Positions 19,455 to 27,333 of a DNA stretch of 64,000 nt are shown here, piece after piece. This DNA comes from an uncultured Eubacteriales bacterium. GTDB lineage: Bacteria > Bacillota > Clostridia > Oscillospirales > Oscillospiraceae. The stretch lies in contig URDK01000002.1 of the NCBI GenBank assembly GCA_900546485.1, positions 1 through 64,000 on the forward strand, read 5' to 3'. Position numbers and translations under genes: made by a program. The notes beneath the pieces are model-generated. The model saw only the letters and a list, made by a program, of their open reading frames with translations. It did no database searches and was not told where the DNA came from. Positions within the stretch are counted from its first letter, which is position 1. Every line of letters begins with the position of its first letter.

Positions 19455-20120
19455 GGACTCTCCTTAATGTGGTCGAGCACGAACTCGACGTGGAAGCGGT
19501 TGAGCTTCAGCAGCCTTGAACGCACAACATCCGCGCTGCGGCTTTCGCCGCCAACGCGGATGTAGTCTTTTGAGGAACTCACAGCGTCTACGATCTGCTC
19601 CACAGCCTCGTCCACGCAGTCCTTGTCGTAGCCGTCCTCGCCGATAATGAGGTCGTACTCGATGTTTTCAAGGATTATCTCCCGCCACATCGCTTCGTCC
19701 TCGCTTCGCCTCGGGGCAGAGGAAGGAATTGAATGAGTTCTTGATTCATTTAGTTTTTTATTCTTGGGTTCTTGATTGAATTTAGTATTTAATTGCGGCG
19801 GGGTTTCCGTCCGGCGGTTTTATAGAGCGCGGTACCTCGTAGATGACGTGCTCTTTGTCTATGAACCGCTCATGCTCGTCACGCAGCTGCCGGCGCTCAA
19901 GGTAGCCGAGGCGCTCCAGCTCGTTGTGCCCGGTGGAGACATAGCTCTTGCCATGCGGCGAGATCGCGGTCAACCCCGCCAGCGTGTAGTCCCAGTCATC
20001 CCTCGGCGTGAGCATAGTCCCCAGCAGCCCCCGCCCCTTAAACGACAGCCGCATATCCCGGAACGGATAGTTCGGCATGAGGGTAAAGTCGCTGTTTTTA
20101 TCAATGCGGAAGACCGCCAT
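19451..20120 (-). pseudogene. Replication initiator (RepA N-terminal/DUF6017) with a frameshift
   Basis: The minus-strand start at 20120 has GGAGGTG upstream. The N-terminal winged-helix part (MAVFRIDK, LSFKGRGLLGTML, DWDYTLAGL) matches ICE/plasmid replication initiators. The frame fails near 19798-19803, in a run of C on the coding strand. The next frame continues through a polar linker into a DUF6017 segment (MWREIILENIEYDLI, VVRSRLLKLN, HVEFVLDHIKES). The C-terminal tail is missing where it abuts the relaxase remnant. It is a dead plasmid-type replication gene. Confidence 0.78.
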
Positions 20121-20200
20121 GTGTGACACCTCCAAAATAAAAGGCCCACAAGAAAAACTTGCGGGCTATCATATTGCCAGATAGAGGCAACGAATATATA

Positions 20201-21046
20201 ATGATTAAAAACGTACTTTTAGAAAGGGGAATTAATATTAACTCGCATATACAGCTGCCAAAAGCAATACTCAAGCAGTTTAAAGAAAAAACAGGAAGGT
20301 TTTTTATCTGAACCTAGATTGTAACGAAATAGGTCTTGCAGGAGTTAGTGTGCTAGGAACGGAGAGAGACTATTATTCAGAAGAAATTGAAAAGCTGTTG
20401 AGCAAAGAAATTGAGAAGCCTATTTCAGATTTAGCACATAAAGTGACCGATTTCTTTGAGTCCGAAGACAGACAGTTAGTTTTAACTCTAGAGGAAGAGC
20501 AAATACTAAAGGACTATATGAGCTATTCTGTGATACGCAGCAAACTAATGCAAGCGATAGGTGAGCGCAGAAGTAATATAATACCTATGTTAAGTTACCA
20601 ACAAAAGCATGATGTTTTAGTATACTTTTTAAAAAATAAAGCCAGAAATTCCGTATGCGTCCAGAGATTCGTCTTTGTCTGTGCTATATAATTGTACCGA
20701 TGTCAGCTTTGTGGTTCCTCAAAACTGTTTTTATACAATAAAGAGTAGCGGCATGTTTTGTACAATTGCTCCAATTAGCCCCAAGATAGTACTTGCGTTG
20801 CTTCCGAACGGATACACAGGCAATATTGTAAACGGTGAAGAACTGCGCCTTGGGAAAATTAGCAATACAAAAGATATTATGAACTTTAACATTGCTGCTT
20901 TAACCATTGAGTATGTGATGAATAAAGGTTTCGTTGTGTCCGACAATTCAATGGTTTTGCGTGAATTGCAGCAATACATTGATGAACACTGGAGCGAACT
21001 TGATGCATTAAGGAAAGATGTAATTGATATTCTACATAAACAATAG
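20201..21046 (+). pseudogene. AT-rich gene with two frameshifts, DUF4238-like
   Basis: Three consecutive frames join into one protein of about 280 residues. It starts at ATG 20201 (HIQLPKAILKQFKEKTG), shifts near 20308 into NLDCNEIGLAGVSVLGTERDYYSEEIE, and shifts again in the A-run near 20630-20640 into PYASRDSSLSVLYNCTDVSF. The order of segments recalls DUF4238 proteins (PK-L-F start, helical middle, late strand with a PISPKIVLALLP motif). This family call is tentative. The gene is much AT-richer than the surroundings and lies in the plasmid-like module, so it was probably cargo, now dead. Confidence 0.5.
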
Positions 21047-21047
21047 A

Positions 21048-21507
21048 TTAGCGTTTAACTTCGCGCTTTCTTCGTTTCTGCCACTGTTCCAGCAGCCTTA
21101 TGATAGTCTCCTCCATGCGCTTTGTCGTGTAGCTGGCGGGAAAGTATTTACGGAGCGTGTCGCCTTTGATGGTGACGCGCTCCGCTTCTTTTTTCTCCTC
21201 GGTCATGATGGATCGCATGACCTCGGCGGTCAGCTCACCACGCTGGGAGAACTGCTTCAATCGCTGCGCCTGCGACAGCGACGGCGTGGCCTGTTCACTA
21301 TCCATAGCGTCGATAAGGAGCCGCTGCTCACTTTCGGATAAGTACGACAACAATAGGCACGAGCACGCCGAAAGTCTTAACGCTTTCCGCTGTTTCACGC
21401 ATGGATTCGTCATCGCGCACTTTGTACGGATGACAGGAGAAGTCCCTCAGACTGCTTATGGGGAGCTTTACGACAACGTCCGACTTGGAATCACTTTTTG
21501 CTGACAT
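21048..21507 (-). pseudogene. ParB-family partition protein with internal deletion
   Basis: The start at 21507 gives the ParB N-terminus (VVKLPISSLRDFSCHPYKVRDDESM, then TAESVKTFGVLVP). The frame then jumps, near 21330-21370, straight to the ParB C-terminal part (LSESEQRLLIDAMDSE, LSQAQRLKQFSQRGELT). The nuclease/CTPase core and helix-turn-helix between them are missing. Intact relatives are about 300 residues; here about 150 remain. It belongs with the replication and relaxase remnants as the backbone of an element. Confidence 0.75.
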
Positions 21508-21680
21508 AATACCTCCTAAAATGACAGCACCGGATGCAAACATGACGAGGGTACTGTGTTTGCATCCGATGGTGAAAATGCGTTATGTGACCCGCTTGGC
21601 AGCCGCGTGAGATACAGGGAGCGGGGCAGGGGAGAGACGAAAAATGCCTCAAGAACAATCCCGGCCCGCTTGAGAAAGCG

Positions 21681-21730
21681 TTCGGTTCGCATCCGAGAGG
21701 CCGAGAGTTCGAGTCTCTTCAGGTCCACCA
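21681..21730 (+). tRNA. 3' half of tRNA-Ala(CGC), probable attachment-site copy
   Basis: The 50 bases fold as anticodon arm (stem TTCGG/CCGAG, loop TTCGCAT, anticodon CGC), five-base variable loop, T arm (loop TTCGAGT), 3' acceptor strand CAGGTCC, A73 and CCA. U70 and A73 fit alanine identity. No matching 5' acceptor strand or normal D arm lies upstream, so this is not a complete gene. The last 15 bases equal positions 1-15. It is the expected remnant of site-specific integration into a tRNA 3' half. Confidence 0.7.
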
Positions 21731-21731
21731 C

Positions 21732-21771
21732 AAAGACGGCAAGCGTTTTAAACTTGCCGTCTTTGCTTTTT
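21732..21771 (+). terminator. Terminator after the tRNA fragment
   Basis: A 12-bp perfect stem (21732-21743 with 21753-21764) with a 9-base loop is followed by GCTTTTTG. It is probably the original chromosomal tRNA terminator. Confidence 0.85.
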
Positions 21772-21792
21772 GTTTATTAAATCCTGTGGGGT

Positions 21793-22653
21793 TTAGCCGT
21801 GGAGCGAGAGGCCGTTTATTGCGGAGGTGGCTTCGACCCAGGCGCCGGAAGCGTCCTCTATTTCAAACAGCTCGCGCACCTTGAGGTAGTGCTGCGCGCC
21901 GGAGGTGTCCTCCGCCAGGGCACAGGAGCCGTGCGCGCCCTCGCCGGCGTCCCAGCTGCCACCCTCGCCATAGATCGAGAGCAACGTGCCCGCCTTGATG
22001 ACGTGCTGCTCGGCGCCGTCATCGGGCGCGTCGTAGGCGTAGATGTCAATGAACGTTTCCTTGTCCGCAGTCTTGTATCGCTCGTCGGTGTAGAAGTCCT
22101 GCTCCACGAGCTCAAGCCCGCTGTCCGTGAGGACGTAGTCCGCCGAGAAGGCCCAGTTTTGCAGTACACCGCTCAAAATCGAGGCGCTGACGCTGCCGTC
22201 GCCGTTTACCGTCACGGGAAAATAAACCGTGTCCCCGATGAGCCCGGGAACCCGGCCAAGGTAGACGGCCACCTCGCCGTCGAAGCGGATGAAATTCGTG
22301 TAGTAGTCCGCGCTTTGTCCGTCCTCCGGCACGGCGAGTTCGATATAACCGTCGGCGGTGTCGAGGTCAACTGCGGCGCACTCAGCGTGGACGTTGGTGG
22401 CGTTGAAGCCCTGCTCAGCAAGGCTCTTGTCCAAGGAAACGCCGTCGACGCTCAGGCGGCACCGGCTGCCGGGCGCGCCCTCGCGCGAGATTGCGCTGTA
22501 CTCGACCGTTTCCTCTTGCCCGTCGCCGTCCAAGTCCGCAGACAGACTCTGGGTGCTGAGCAGTTCTTCCCCGGAAACTGTAGCCTCTCCGCAGGCCGAA
22601 AGCAACAGGGCGGCACATAGAATATACACCAGAGCACGACATTTTGCATGCAT
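21793..22653 (-). CDS. Lipoprotein with FG-GAP-like and SH3-like parts
   Basis: This 286-residue exported lipoprotein has its lipobox at LLLSAC (Cys21). The early mature part has LSADLDGDGQEETVEY, a calcium-binding-like DxDGDG motif of VCBS/FG-GAP repeats. The last about 80 residues (VIKAGTLLSIYGEGGSW, then LKVRELFEIED) look like an SH3-type domain. GGAGG precedes the start. It is the first intact gene beyond the tRNA fragment and stands alone. No specific function can be assigned. Confidence 0.72.
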   Translation of the reverse strand: MHAKCRALVYILCAALLLSACGEATVSGEELLSTQSLSADLDGDGQEETVEYSAISREGAPGSRCRLSVDGVSLDKSLAEQGFNATNVHAECAAVDLDTADGYIELAVPEDGQSADYYTNFIRFDGEVAVYLGRVPGLIGDTVYFPVTVNGDGSVSASILSGVLQNWAFSADYVLTDSGLELVEQDFYTDERYKTADKETFIDIYAYDAPDDGAEQHVIKAGTLLSIYGEGGSWDAGEGAHGSCALAEDTSGAQHYLKVRELFEIEDASGAWVEATSAINGLSLHG

Positions 22654-22739
22654 CGTTTCGCCTCCTTTTGATGTGATAAAGCACGATTATAAATTTTGGA
22701 AGTGTCTATAAAGACTTTAAACCTGGCCACTCCCAATGT

Positions 22740-23066
22740 CAAGGAAATGGATCATGACTGAGCCACATGTGTAGCGCCCCGCTTCCGTCATCGGACTGAG
22801 GCGGGTCTTGACACGGATGGAGGTCTTGATGCTCTCGCCGGAGGCCTGCCAGTAGCGGATGTAGTTCATCAGCTTGTCAACGTGCATGTCAAATCTCTGG
22901 CGTCGCGATCTCGGGCCGGGACTATGCTCCAGCCGTGAGCCACCGCAAATTCGCGGAAGCACTGCTTTTGCATGGGTATGTCATCCTTTTTGACCTGACC
23001 GAGAGTGGAGACGCGGTAAAGGCAATAGACGCGCTTGACGGAAAAGTAAGTATTGTAGTTGTTCAT
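22740..23066 (-). pseudogene. Decayed serine recombinase, copy 2
   Basis: The minus strand reads a resolvase N-terminus (VYCLYRVSTLGQVKKDDIPMQKQ, with the catalytic-Ser motif YRVST) and then SIVPARDRDA. It jumps frame to RFDMHVDKLMNYIRYWQASGESIKTSIRVKTRLS, ending soon after TEAGRYTCG. The zinc ribbon and tail are missing. The junction from ARD to RFDMHVDKL is the same as in copy 1 (9103-9815). Confidence 0.75.
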
Positions 23067-23730
23067 CAACGCTTCATTTTGATGTGTCTGATCTTTGCCG
23101 TCTGTCCGCAATATGTGATTTTAAAGGTGCATTCGTAGACGAAGACTCATGTCCCTCCAATTATCAGCGACAAGCCCGGTGGAAAACAGACACCCGATTT
23201 CAAAAATACTCATACAATAGTTTTGACTGTGTTTTTAACCCGCGTAAAATACTATAATATATACGCCTGAAAGCAGCTCTCTCAGAGCTGGTTGTTTCAT
23301 TAGGCGTCATACCGAGCCACAATTGTGAGTAGTACGTGGAGATTGATTTTCGAGCAGTGATTACACTGACCTGAGCAGCTGTTTACAAAGTAGCTTTTGT
23401 TCCAAGACCTACCCAAGTGTTGGCGAAGGCTTTGACATAGCCTATTCAACCACAATGCCGCAATTGAGAGAAGCTCAGATTATTTCGATGGAGCTGACGC
23501 CTATACGTTTTCTGAGCCCTTCGTCAGTCACTTCCGCAGAAATATCTGCATTGTACGTTTCAGGTTAATGCTTTCTAAGATTCAGCTTTTGCAACATGTG
23601 TTTCCGACTTAATTCAGGATTTGTATGCGGTTAATCAAATGCAGGGGGACAACAGTCTTAACAAAACCAACAGGCTTTAGGAGAACCTATGTTTTTGTAG
23701 TGGTTATAAGAAAACCTTGCCTAAAATAAT
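23067..23730. other. About 660 bases without an intact gene
   Basis: Apart from one structured element (23263-23307), I see only fragments of coding-like sequence on the plus strand (for example GEGFDIAYSTTMPQ near 23410-23460 and GADAYTFSEPF near 23490-23525). They are in different frames with stops between. It may be a decayed extracellular solute-binding protein, but I cannot assign it. Confidence 0.35.
23263..23307 (+). promoter_or_regulatory. Structured leader-like element
   Basis: An outer stem ACGCCT/AGGCGT (23263-23268 with 23302-23307) encloses a strong inner hairpin CAGCTCT/AGAGCTG (23274-23280 with 23284-23290). A TATAAT lies just upstream at 23253-23258. It resembles the 5' leader of the decayed sequence that follows. 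It matches no riboswitch class I know. Confidence 0.35.
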
Positions 23731-23769
23731 GGTGCGGATAATCGCTGTGTTATCCGCACCATTATTTTT
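23731..23769. terminator. Bidirectional terminator after the yedE operon
   Basis: A perfect 11-bp stem (23731-23741 with 23750-23760) is flanked by AAAATAAT on the left and ATTATTTTT on the right, so it can act on both strands. It ends the minus-strand selenium operon. Confidence 0.85.
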
Positions 23770-23792
23770 AAGTGACGTGGATCTGTCACATA

Positions 23793-24035
23793 TTAATAGT
23801 CGCTTTTATAAACAAGCTTGTAGATACCCGGGCTGCAAGTTTCATATACAGCTTCGAGATCCTCATCCACCCATTCTATGAGAAAGCTTGCATTGAAGCG
23901 GACGCAGGTTCCGCAAGAGGCGGAGAGCTTCCGCGGCACGGGCGCCATGGCTGCGCTCTCGCCGAGCTTCTTGAGCCGCCGCTCGAAGCGCAGCGCCCCG
24001 AGGTGGGTGTGGAAGGTCGCGATGCGCTCCATCAC
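23793..24035 (-). CDS. DUF3343 putative Se/S carrier protein
   Basis: This 80-residue protein matches DUF3343 (putative Se/S carrier-like): HTHLGALRFERRLKKLG, then the APVPRKLSASCGTCVRF signature with Cys41 and Cys44. The family is small, cytoplasmic and almost always next to TusA/YedF, YedE or desulfurase genes. A role passing activated sulfur or selenium is proposed but unproven. It overlaps the TusA-like gene by four bases. It is the last gene of this operon. Confidence 0.82.
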   Translation of the reverse strand: MMERIATFHTHLGALRFERRLKKLGESAAMAPVPRKLSASCGTCVRFNASFLIEWVDEDLEAVYETCSPGIYKLVYKSDY

Positions 24036-24232
24036 TCGATGGTGATCTCGAACTCGCCGTCCACTTCCTTATAGCTGGTCTTGTAGCCCGCGTTGGAGGC
24101 GAAGCGGCAGATGTTCTGCAGCGGTATCTCGCTCTCGGCGAGCACGACGAGCGGGGTGCCCTTTTCAAGGGCCCTCTTGGTCATGAGTACTGGTTCCGGG
24201 CAGGAAAAGCCCCTGGTGTCTATCTTGTTCAT
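24032..24232 (-). CDS. TusA/YedF-type sulfurtransferase-like protein
   Basis: This 66-residue SirA/TusA-fold protein has the CPxP motif (GFSCPEPV, Cys11), which carries persulfide or selenide in TusA. It matches the N-terminal domain of YedF and lacks YedF's second domain. It sits three bases from yedE and overlaps the DUF3343 gene. This gene neighbourhood is the usual one for the selenium branch of the family, so a role in intracellular selenium transfer is likely but inferred. Confidence 0.85.
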   Translation of the reverse strand: MNKIDTRGFSCPEPVLMTKRALEKGTPLVVLAESEIPLQNICRFASNAGYKTSYKEVDGEFEITIE

Positions 24233-24235
24233 AAC

Positions 24236-25297
24236 TCACGCCTCCACTTTCTTGGTATTCATCGCCGCAACGACGGAGACGACCACTATGCCGATGACGA
24301 CGGCGATCTTGCCGTTGAGGGTCGGGCCGTCGCCGGAGGAGGCGAGGCCGAAGTTGTGGCAGAAGGCCGCGCCGACGAACATGCCGAGGACGGCGACGGC
24401 GCTGTCGCTGTTGCCGCTGCCGGCGAGGATGAGCTGGCGCAGCGGGCAGCCGCCGAGCAGGACGGAGGCAAAGCCTACGAGAGCCATGCCGAGGAAGTTC
24501 CATAGGAAATCGGTGTGGGCGACAGGCTGTCCGGCGAAGCCGAGGTTGAACTTGTTGAGGATGATGTTGCCGACGAGGACGGCGACGAATATGGAGACGA
24601 AGCCGATGAGCAGGTGGAAATCCTTCAGCAGGATGGCGTCGCGGATGCCTCCGGCCATGCAGAGCCTGGAGCGCTGGGCCAGCGCGCCGACGACGAGCCC
24701 GGCTATGAGCGCCGCGGCGATGGGGGCGCGCATGGAGCCGGGGCCCTCGGTTGAGAAGAAGATGAAGGCGGGCGCCGCTATGACGAGCACGAGCAGCGCG
24801 ACGCTGATAACGGGCATCGCCACGCCCTCGAGCACGGGCTGGGGGTTGTTGCGGCGGAGGGTGAAGCCCCTCTTGAGGAAGATGGTGCCGACCCAGATGC
24901 CGACGGCGAAGCCGACCAGGCCGAGGATGGCGTTGAGGTCGCCGCCGCCGAGGCGGATGACCATGCGCAGCGGGCAGCCCAGGAACATCAGCGCGCCGAC
25001 CATGACAAAGAAGCCCAGCACGAAGCGGGTCACGGGCGAGGAGCCGCCGCGGACCTTGAACTCCCTGGCGCCGAGGCTCATTATCATCGCGCCCAGCACG
25101 AGGCCGATTATCTCGGGACGTATGTACTGCACTATGCCCGCGCGGTGCAGGCCGACCGCGCCGGCGATGTCGCGCAGGAAGCAGGCTATGCAGAAGCCCA
25201 TGTTCCCCGGGTTGCCCAGCGCGACGAGGACCACCGAGGCTATGCCGACCACAAGGCCGGTTATTATCACCCAGAGATGCTTTTTGACGGTTGTCAT
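24236..25297 (-). CDS. yedE: YedE-family putative selenium transporter
   Basis: This 353-residue polytopic membrane protein (about ten spans) has two YeeE/YedE halves, each with a Cys-containing motif (FLGCPLRMVIRLGGGD, then LLGGCPLRQLILAGSGN). An additional RSRLCMAGGIRD motif lies between them. YeeE relatives import thiosulfate. The YedE subfamily co-occurs with selenium-using traits and is proposed to move a selenium compound. The start at 25297 has GGAGGA upstream; an in-frame extension to 25396 lacks support. It is followed by the TusA-like and DUF3343 genes. Confidence 0.87.
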   Translation of the reverse strand: MTTVKKHLWVIITGLVVGIASVVLVALGNPGNMGFCIACFLRDIAGAVGLHRAGIVQYIRPEIIGLVLGAMIMSLGAREFKVRGGSSPVTRFVLGFFVMVGALMFLGCPLRMVIRLGGGDLNAILGLVGFAVGIWVGTIFLKRGFTLRRNNPQPVLEGVAMPVISVALLVLVIAAPAFIFFSTEGPGSMRAPIAAALIAGLVVGALAQRSRLCMAGGIRDAILLKDFHLLIGFVSIFVAVLVGNIILNKFNLGFAGQPVAHTDFLWNFLGMALVGFASVLLGGCPLRQLILAGSGNSDSAVAVLGMFVGAAFCHNFGLASSGDGPTLNGKIAVVIGIVVVSVVAAMNTKKVEA

Positions 25298-25434
25298 ACA
25301 ATTTTCCTCCAGATTCTCTTTTTTTATCGAATCTGCGCGGCGGAAAACATCAGCCTTTTCCGCCATGCCGTTTCCGATATATAAAGCGCCCTGCAAAGCT
25401 CAGCCCCTTTGAAGGGAGCCCATAGACCAACGGC

Positions 25435-27333
25435 TCACTGCTTTTTCAAGAGAACGCGTCTGTCTCCGATGAGCTTGGTTATCTTCTTGTCGTCAAAGTT
25501 TTCGAGGTACATAACAGCGTATTTGCGCGAGACGCCCAGCCGGGTGCGGTAGTTGCCGAGGGTTATGAAGTCGCCCTCGTGGAACATGTCCAGCATGACG
25601 TTATAGGCGCGCTTGTAGACGCTGTAATGCACGGCGGTGCCGGTGTTGAGCGGGATGAGCGTGCCGTCCTGCACCATGCGGGCGAACACCTGCTTGAAGA
25701 GCCGGAGGTCGTTCCTGAAGCGCTCCTGCAGCTCCGCGTTGGACGGCGGCTCTAGCGCGGCCTCGAGATATATGCTCTCCAGCTTGTCGTGCATGGCCGT
25801 CTGCTCCGAGGAGAAGCCGGAGCTGAACTCCGCAAGGGCGGCGACGCTGCCGTTGAAGCGGAGTTTTTCCTGCTTTATGAAGTGCTCCAGTATGGCGTTG
25901 GCGGCCCTGGTGGAGGAGGAGAAGACGCGCTCGCGCAGCTCTCCGAGGTTCATGCCGTCGGCAAGGGACTGCTCCTGGTGGAAGCGGCGCAGCAGCTCTT
26001 CTATCCTCTGCCACACGTCGTCCAGCCTGCGGGCGGATATGAGCCCGCCGCTTATGTTCACGACCTTGTCAGACTGGGTGAGTTCCTTCACAGCGGCGCG
26101 CACCTCGGAGGCGGAGAGGCCGCTGACATTGGCCAGCTCGCTCTCCTTTATGAGCGTGCAGCCCGCGTCGTCTATCATCTGCATGATGCGCGCGAGCGGC
26201 CGCCCGCTGAGGCGGTCCAGCCTCTCGAGCACGGCGGGGTCGTTGCGCTTGAGGCGCGGCGATTCCATGTCCAGTATCACGCCGCCGCCGATGGTGGTCA
26301 TGGGGGAGAAGAAGCGGATGATGAACTTGTCCAGGTTCCTCGCCGTCAGCTTTTCCTCGAACATGATGAGCGCGTAGCCCTTCTGCCCCGGCTTGAGCAC
26401 GTTGCAGGAGAGCAGGCGCACCCGGCCCACCAGCTCCTGCGTGCCCTGATAAAAGTGGACCAGGGAGGCGTTTTTCACGCTGTATGGGGAGTCCTTGGTG
26501 AGCTGGATGGAGGCGGCGATGCGGTATGTGAGCTGCATGGAGTACGGCTTGGCTATGGTGCAGCCGCGCATGAGCTCCTTCTTCTCCACGCCGCCGAGGT
26601 TTATGGCCACGCGCATGCCGGCGCTCACGCGCTCTTGCCTGACGTCGTGGTTTTGCAGCTCGCGCACGCGGGCGAGCTTTTCCAGGGGATAGATCTCTAC
26701 GCTCTCGCCGGTCTCTATCTTGCCGTCCACCAGCGTGCCGGTCACAACGGTGCCGAAGCCCTTGATGGAGAACACGCGGTCGACGGGCAGGCGAAAGGGC
26801 CTGTCGGTCGGGCGCTCGTCCGCGTCGCGCACCAGCTCCACGATCATCTGTTTGAGCTCGTCTATGCCCTCCATCGTGTAGGCGGAGACTGCGATCATCG
26901 GCGCGTCCTCCAGAAAGCTGCCCTTAACATGCTCGCGGATGTCGTCCTTGACGACCTCGAGCCACTCCTCGTCCACCATGTCCTTCTTGGTCACGACAAT
27001 TATGCCCTTCTTGACGCCGAGCATGGTGAGGATCTCAAGGTGCTCCTTCGTCTGCGGCATGAAGCCCTCGTCCGCGGCGACCACGAGCAACACCACATCT
27101 ATACCCGTCGCGCCGACGAGCATGTTCTTTATCAGCTTCTCGTGGCCGGGGACGTCTATGATGCTGGCGGTCTGGCCGTTGGGCAGAGTGAGCTGCGCAA
27201 AGCCTATCTCTATCGTGATGCCGCGCCGCTGCTCCTCCTTCAGCCGGTCGGTGTCCACGCCGGTGAGCGCCTTTGTGAGGCAGGTCTTGCCGTGGTCGAC
27301 GTGGCCCGCAGTGCCTATTATTATGTGCTTCAT
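25435..27333 (-). CDS. selB: Selenocysteine-specific elongation factor SelB
   Basis: This 632-residue GTPase brings Sec-tRNA to UGA codons with a SECIS hairpin. The G domain has GTAGHVDHGKT (residues 7-17), the DVPGHEKLIKN switch motif (60-70) and TKKD (115-118). Two beta-barrel domains follow, and the C-terminal third holds the winged-helix repeats that bind the SECIS RNA. The start at 27333 overlaps the selA stop by four bases (ATGA). A much longer frame upstream is just the shadow of selA. At least three UGA-containing genes in this window are clients (selD, grdA, grdB). Confidence 0.96.
   Translation of the reverse strand: MKHIIIGTAGHVDHGKTCLTKALTGVDTDRLKEEQRRGITIEIGFAQLTLPNGQTASIIDVPGHEKLIKNMLVGATGIDVVLLVVAADEGFMPQTKEHLEILTMLGVKKGIIVVTKKDMVDEEWLEVVKDDIREHVKGSFLEDAPMIAVSAYTMEGIDELKQMIVELVRDADERPTDRPFRLPVDRVFSIKGFGTVVTGTLVDGKIETGESVEIYPLEKLARVRELQNHDVRQERVSAGMRVAINLGGVEKKELMRGCTIAKPYSMQLTYRIAASIQLTKDSPYSVKNASLVHFYQGTQELVGRVRLLSCNVLKPGQKGYALIMFEEKLTARNLDKFIIRFFSPMTTIGGGVILDMESPRLKRNDPAVLERLDRLSGRPLARIMQMIDDAGCTLIKESELANVSGLSASEVRAAVKELTQSDKVVNISGGLISARRLDDVWQRIEELLRRFHQEQSLADGMNLGELRERVFSSSTRAANAILEHFIKQEKLRFNGSVAALAEFSSGFSSEQTAMHDKLESIYLEAALEPPSNAELQERFRNDLRLFKQVFARMVQDGTLIPLNTGTAVHYSVYKRAYNVMLDMFHEGDFITLGNYRTRLGVSRKYAVMYLENFDDKKITKLIGDRRVLLKKQ

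Noticed and set aside
21660..21730. Complete tRNA gene at this position
   Set aside because: Only the anticodon arm to the CCA end is present; no 5' acceptor strand complementary to CAGGTCC and no normal D arm lie upstream.
21799..22620. 273-codon plus-strand frame
   Set aside because: Shadow of the minus-strand lipoprotein gene, which has a signal peptide, lipobox and ribosome-binding site.
23223..23258. TTGACT and TATAAT as a promoter for the structured element
   Set aside because: The two boxes are 24 bases apart, too far for a sigma-70 promoter; the TATAAT alone is not enough.
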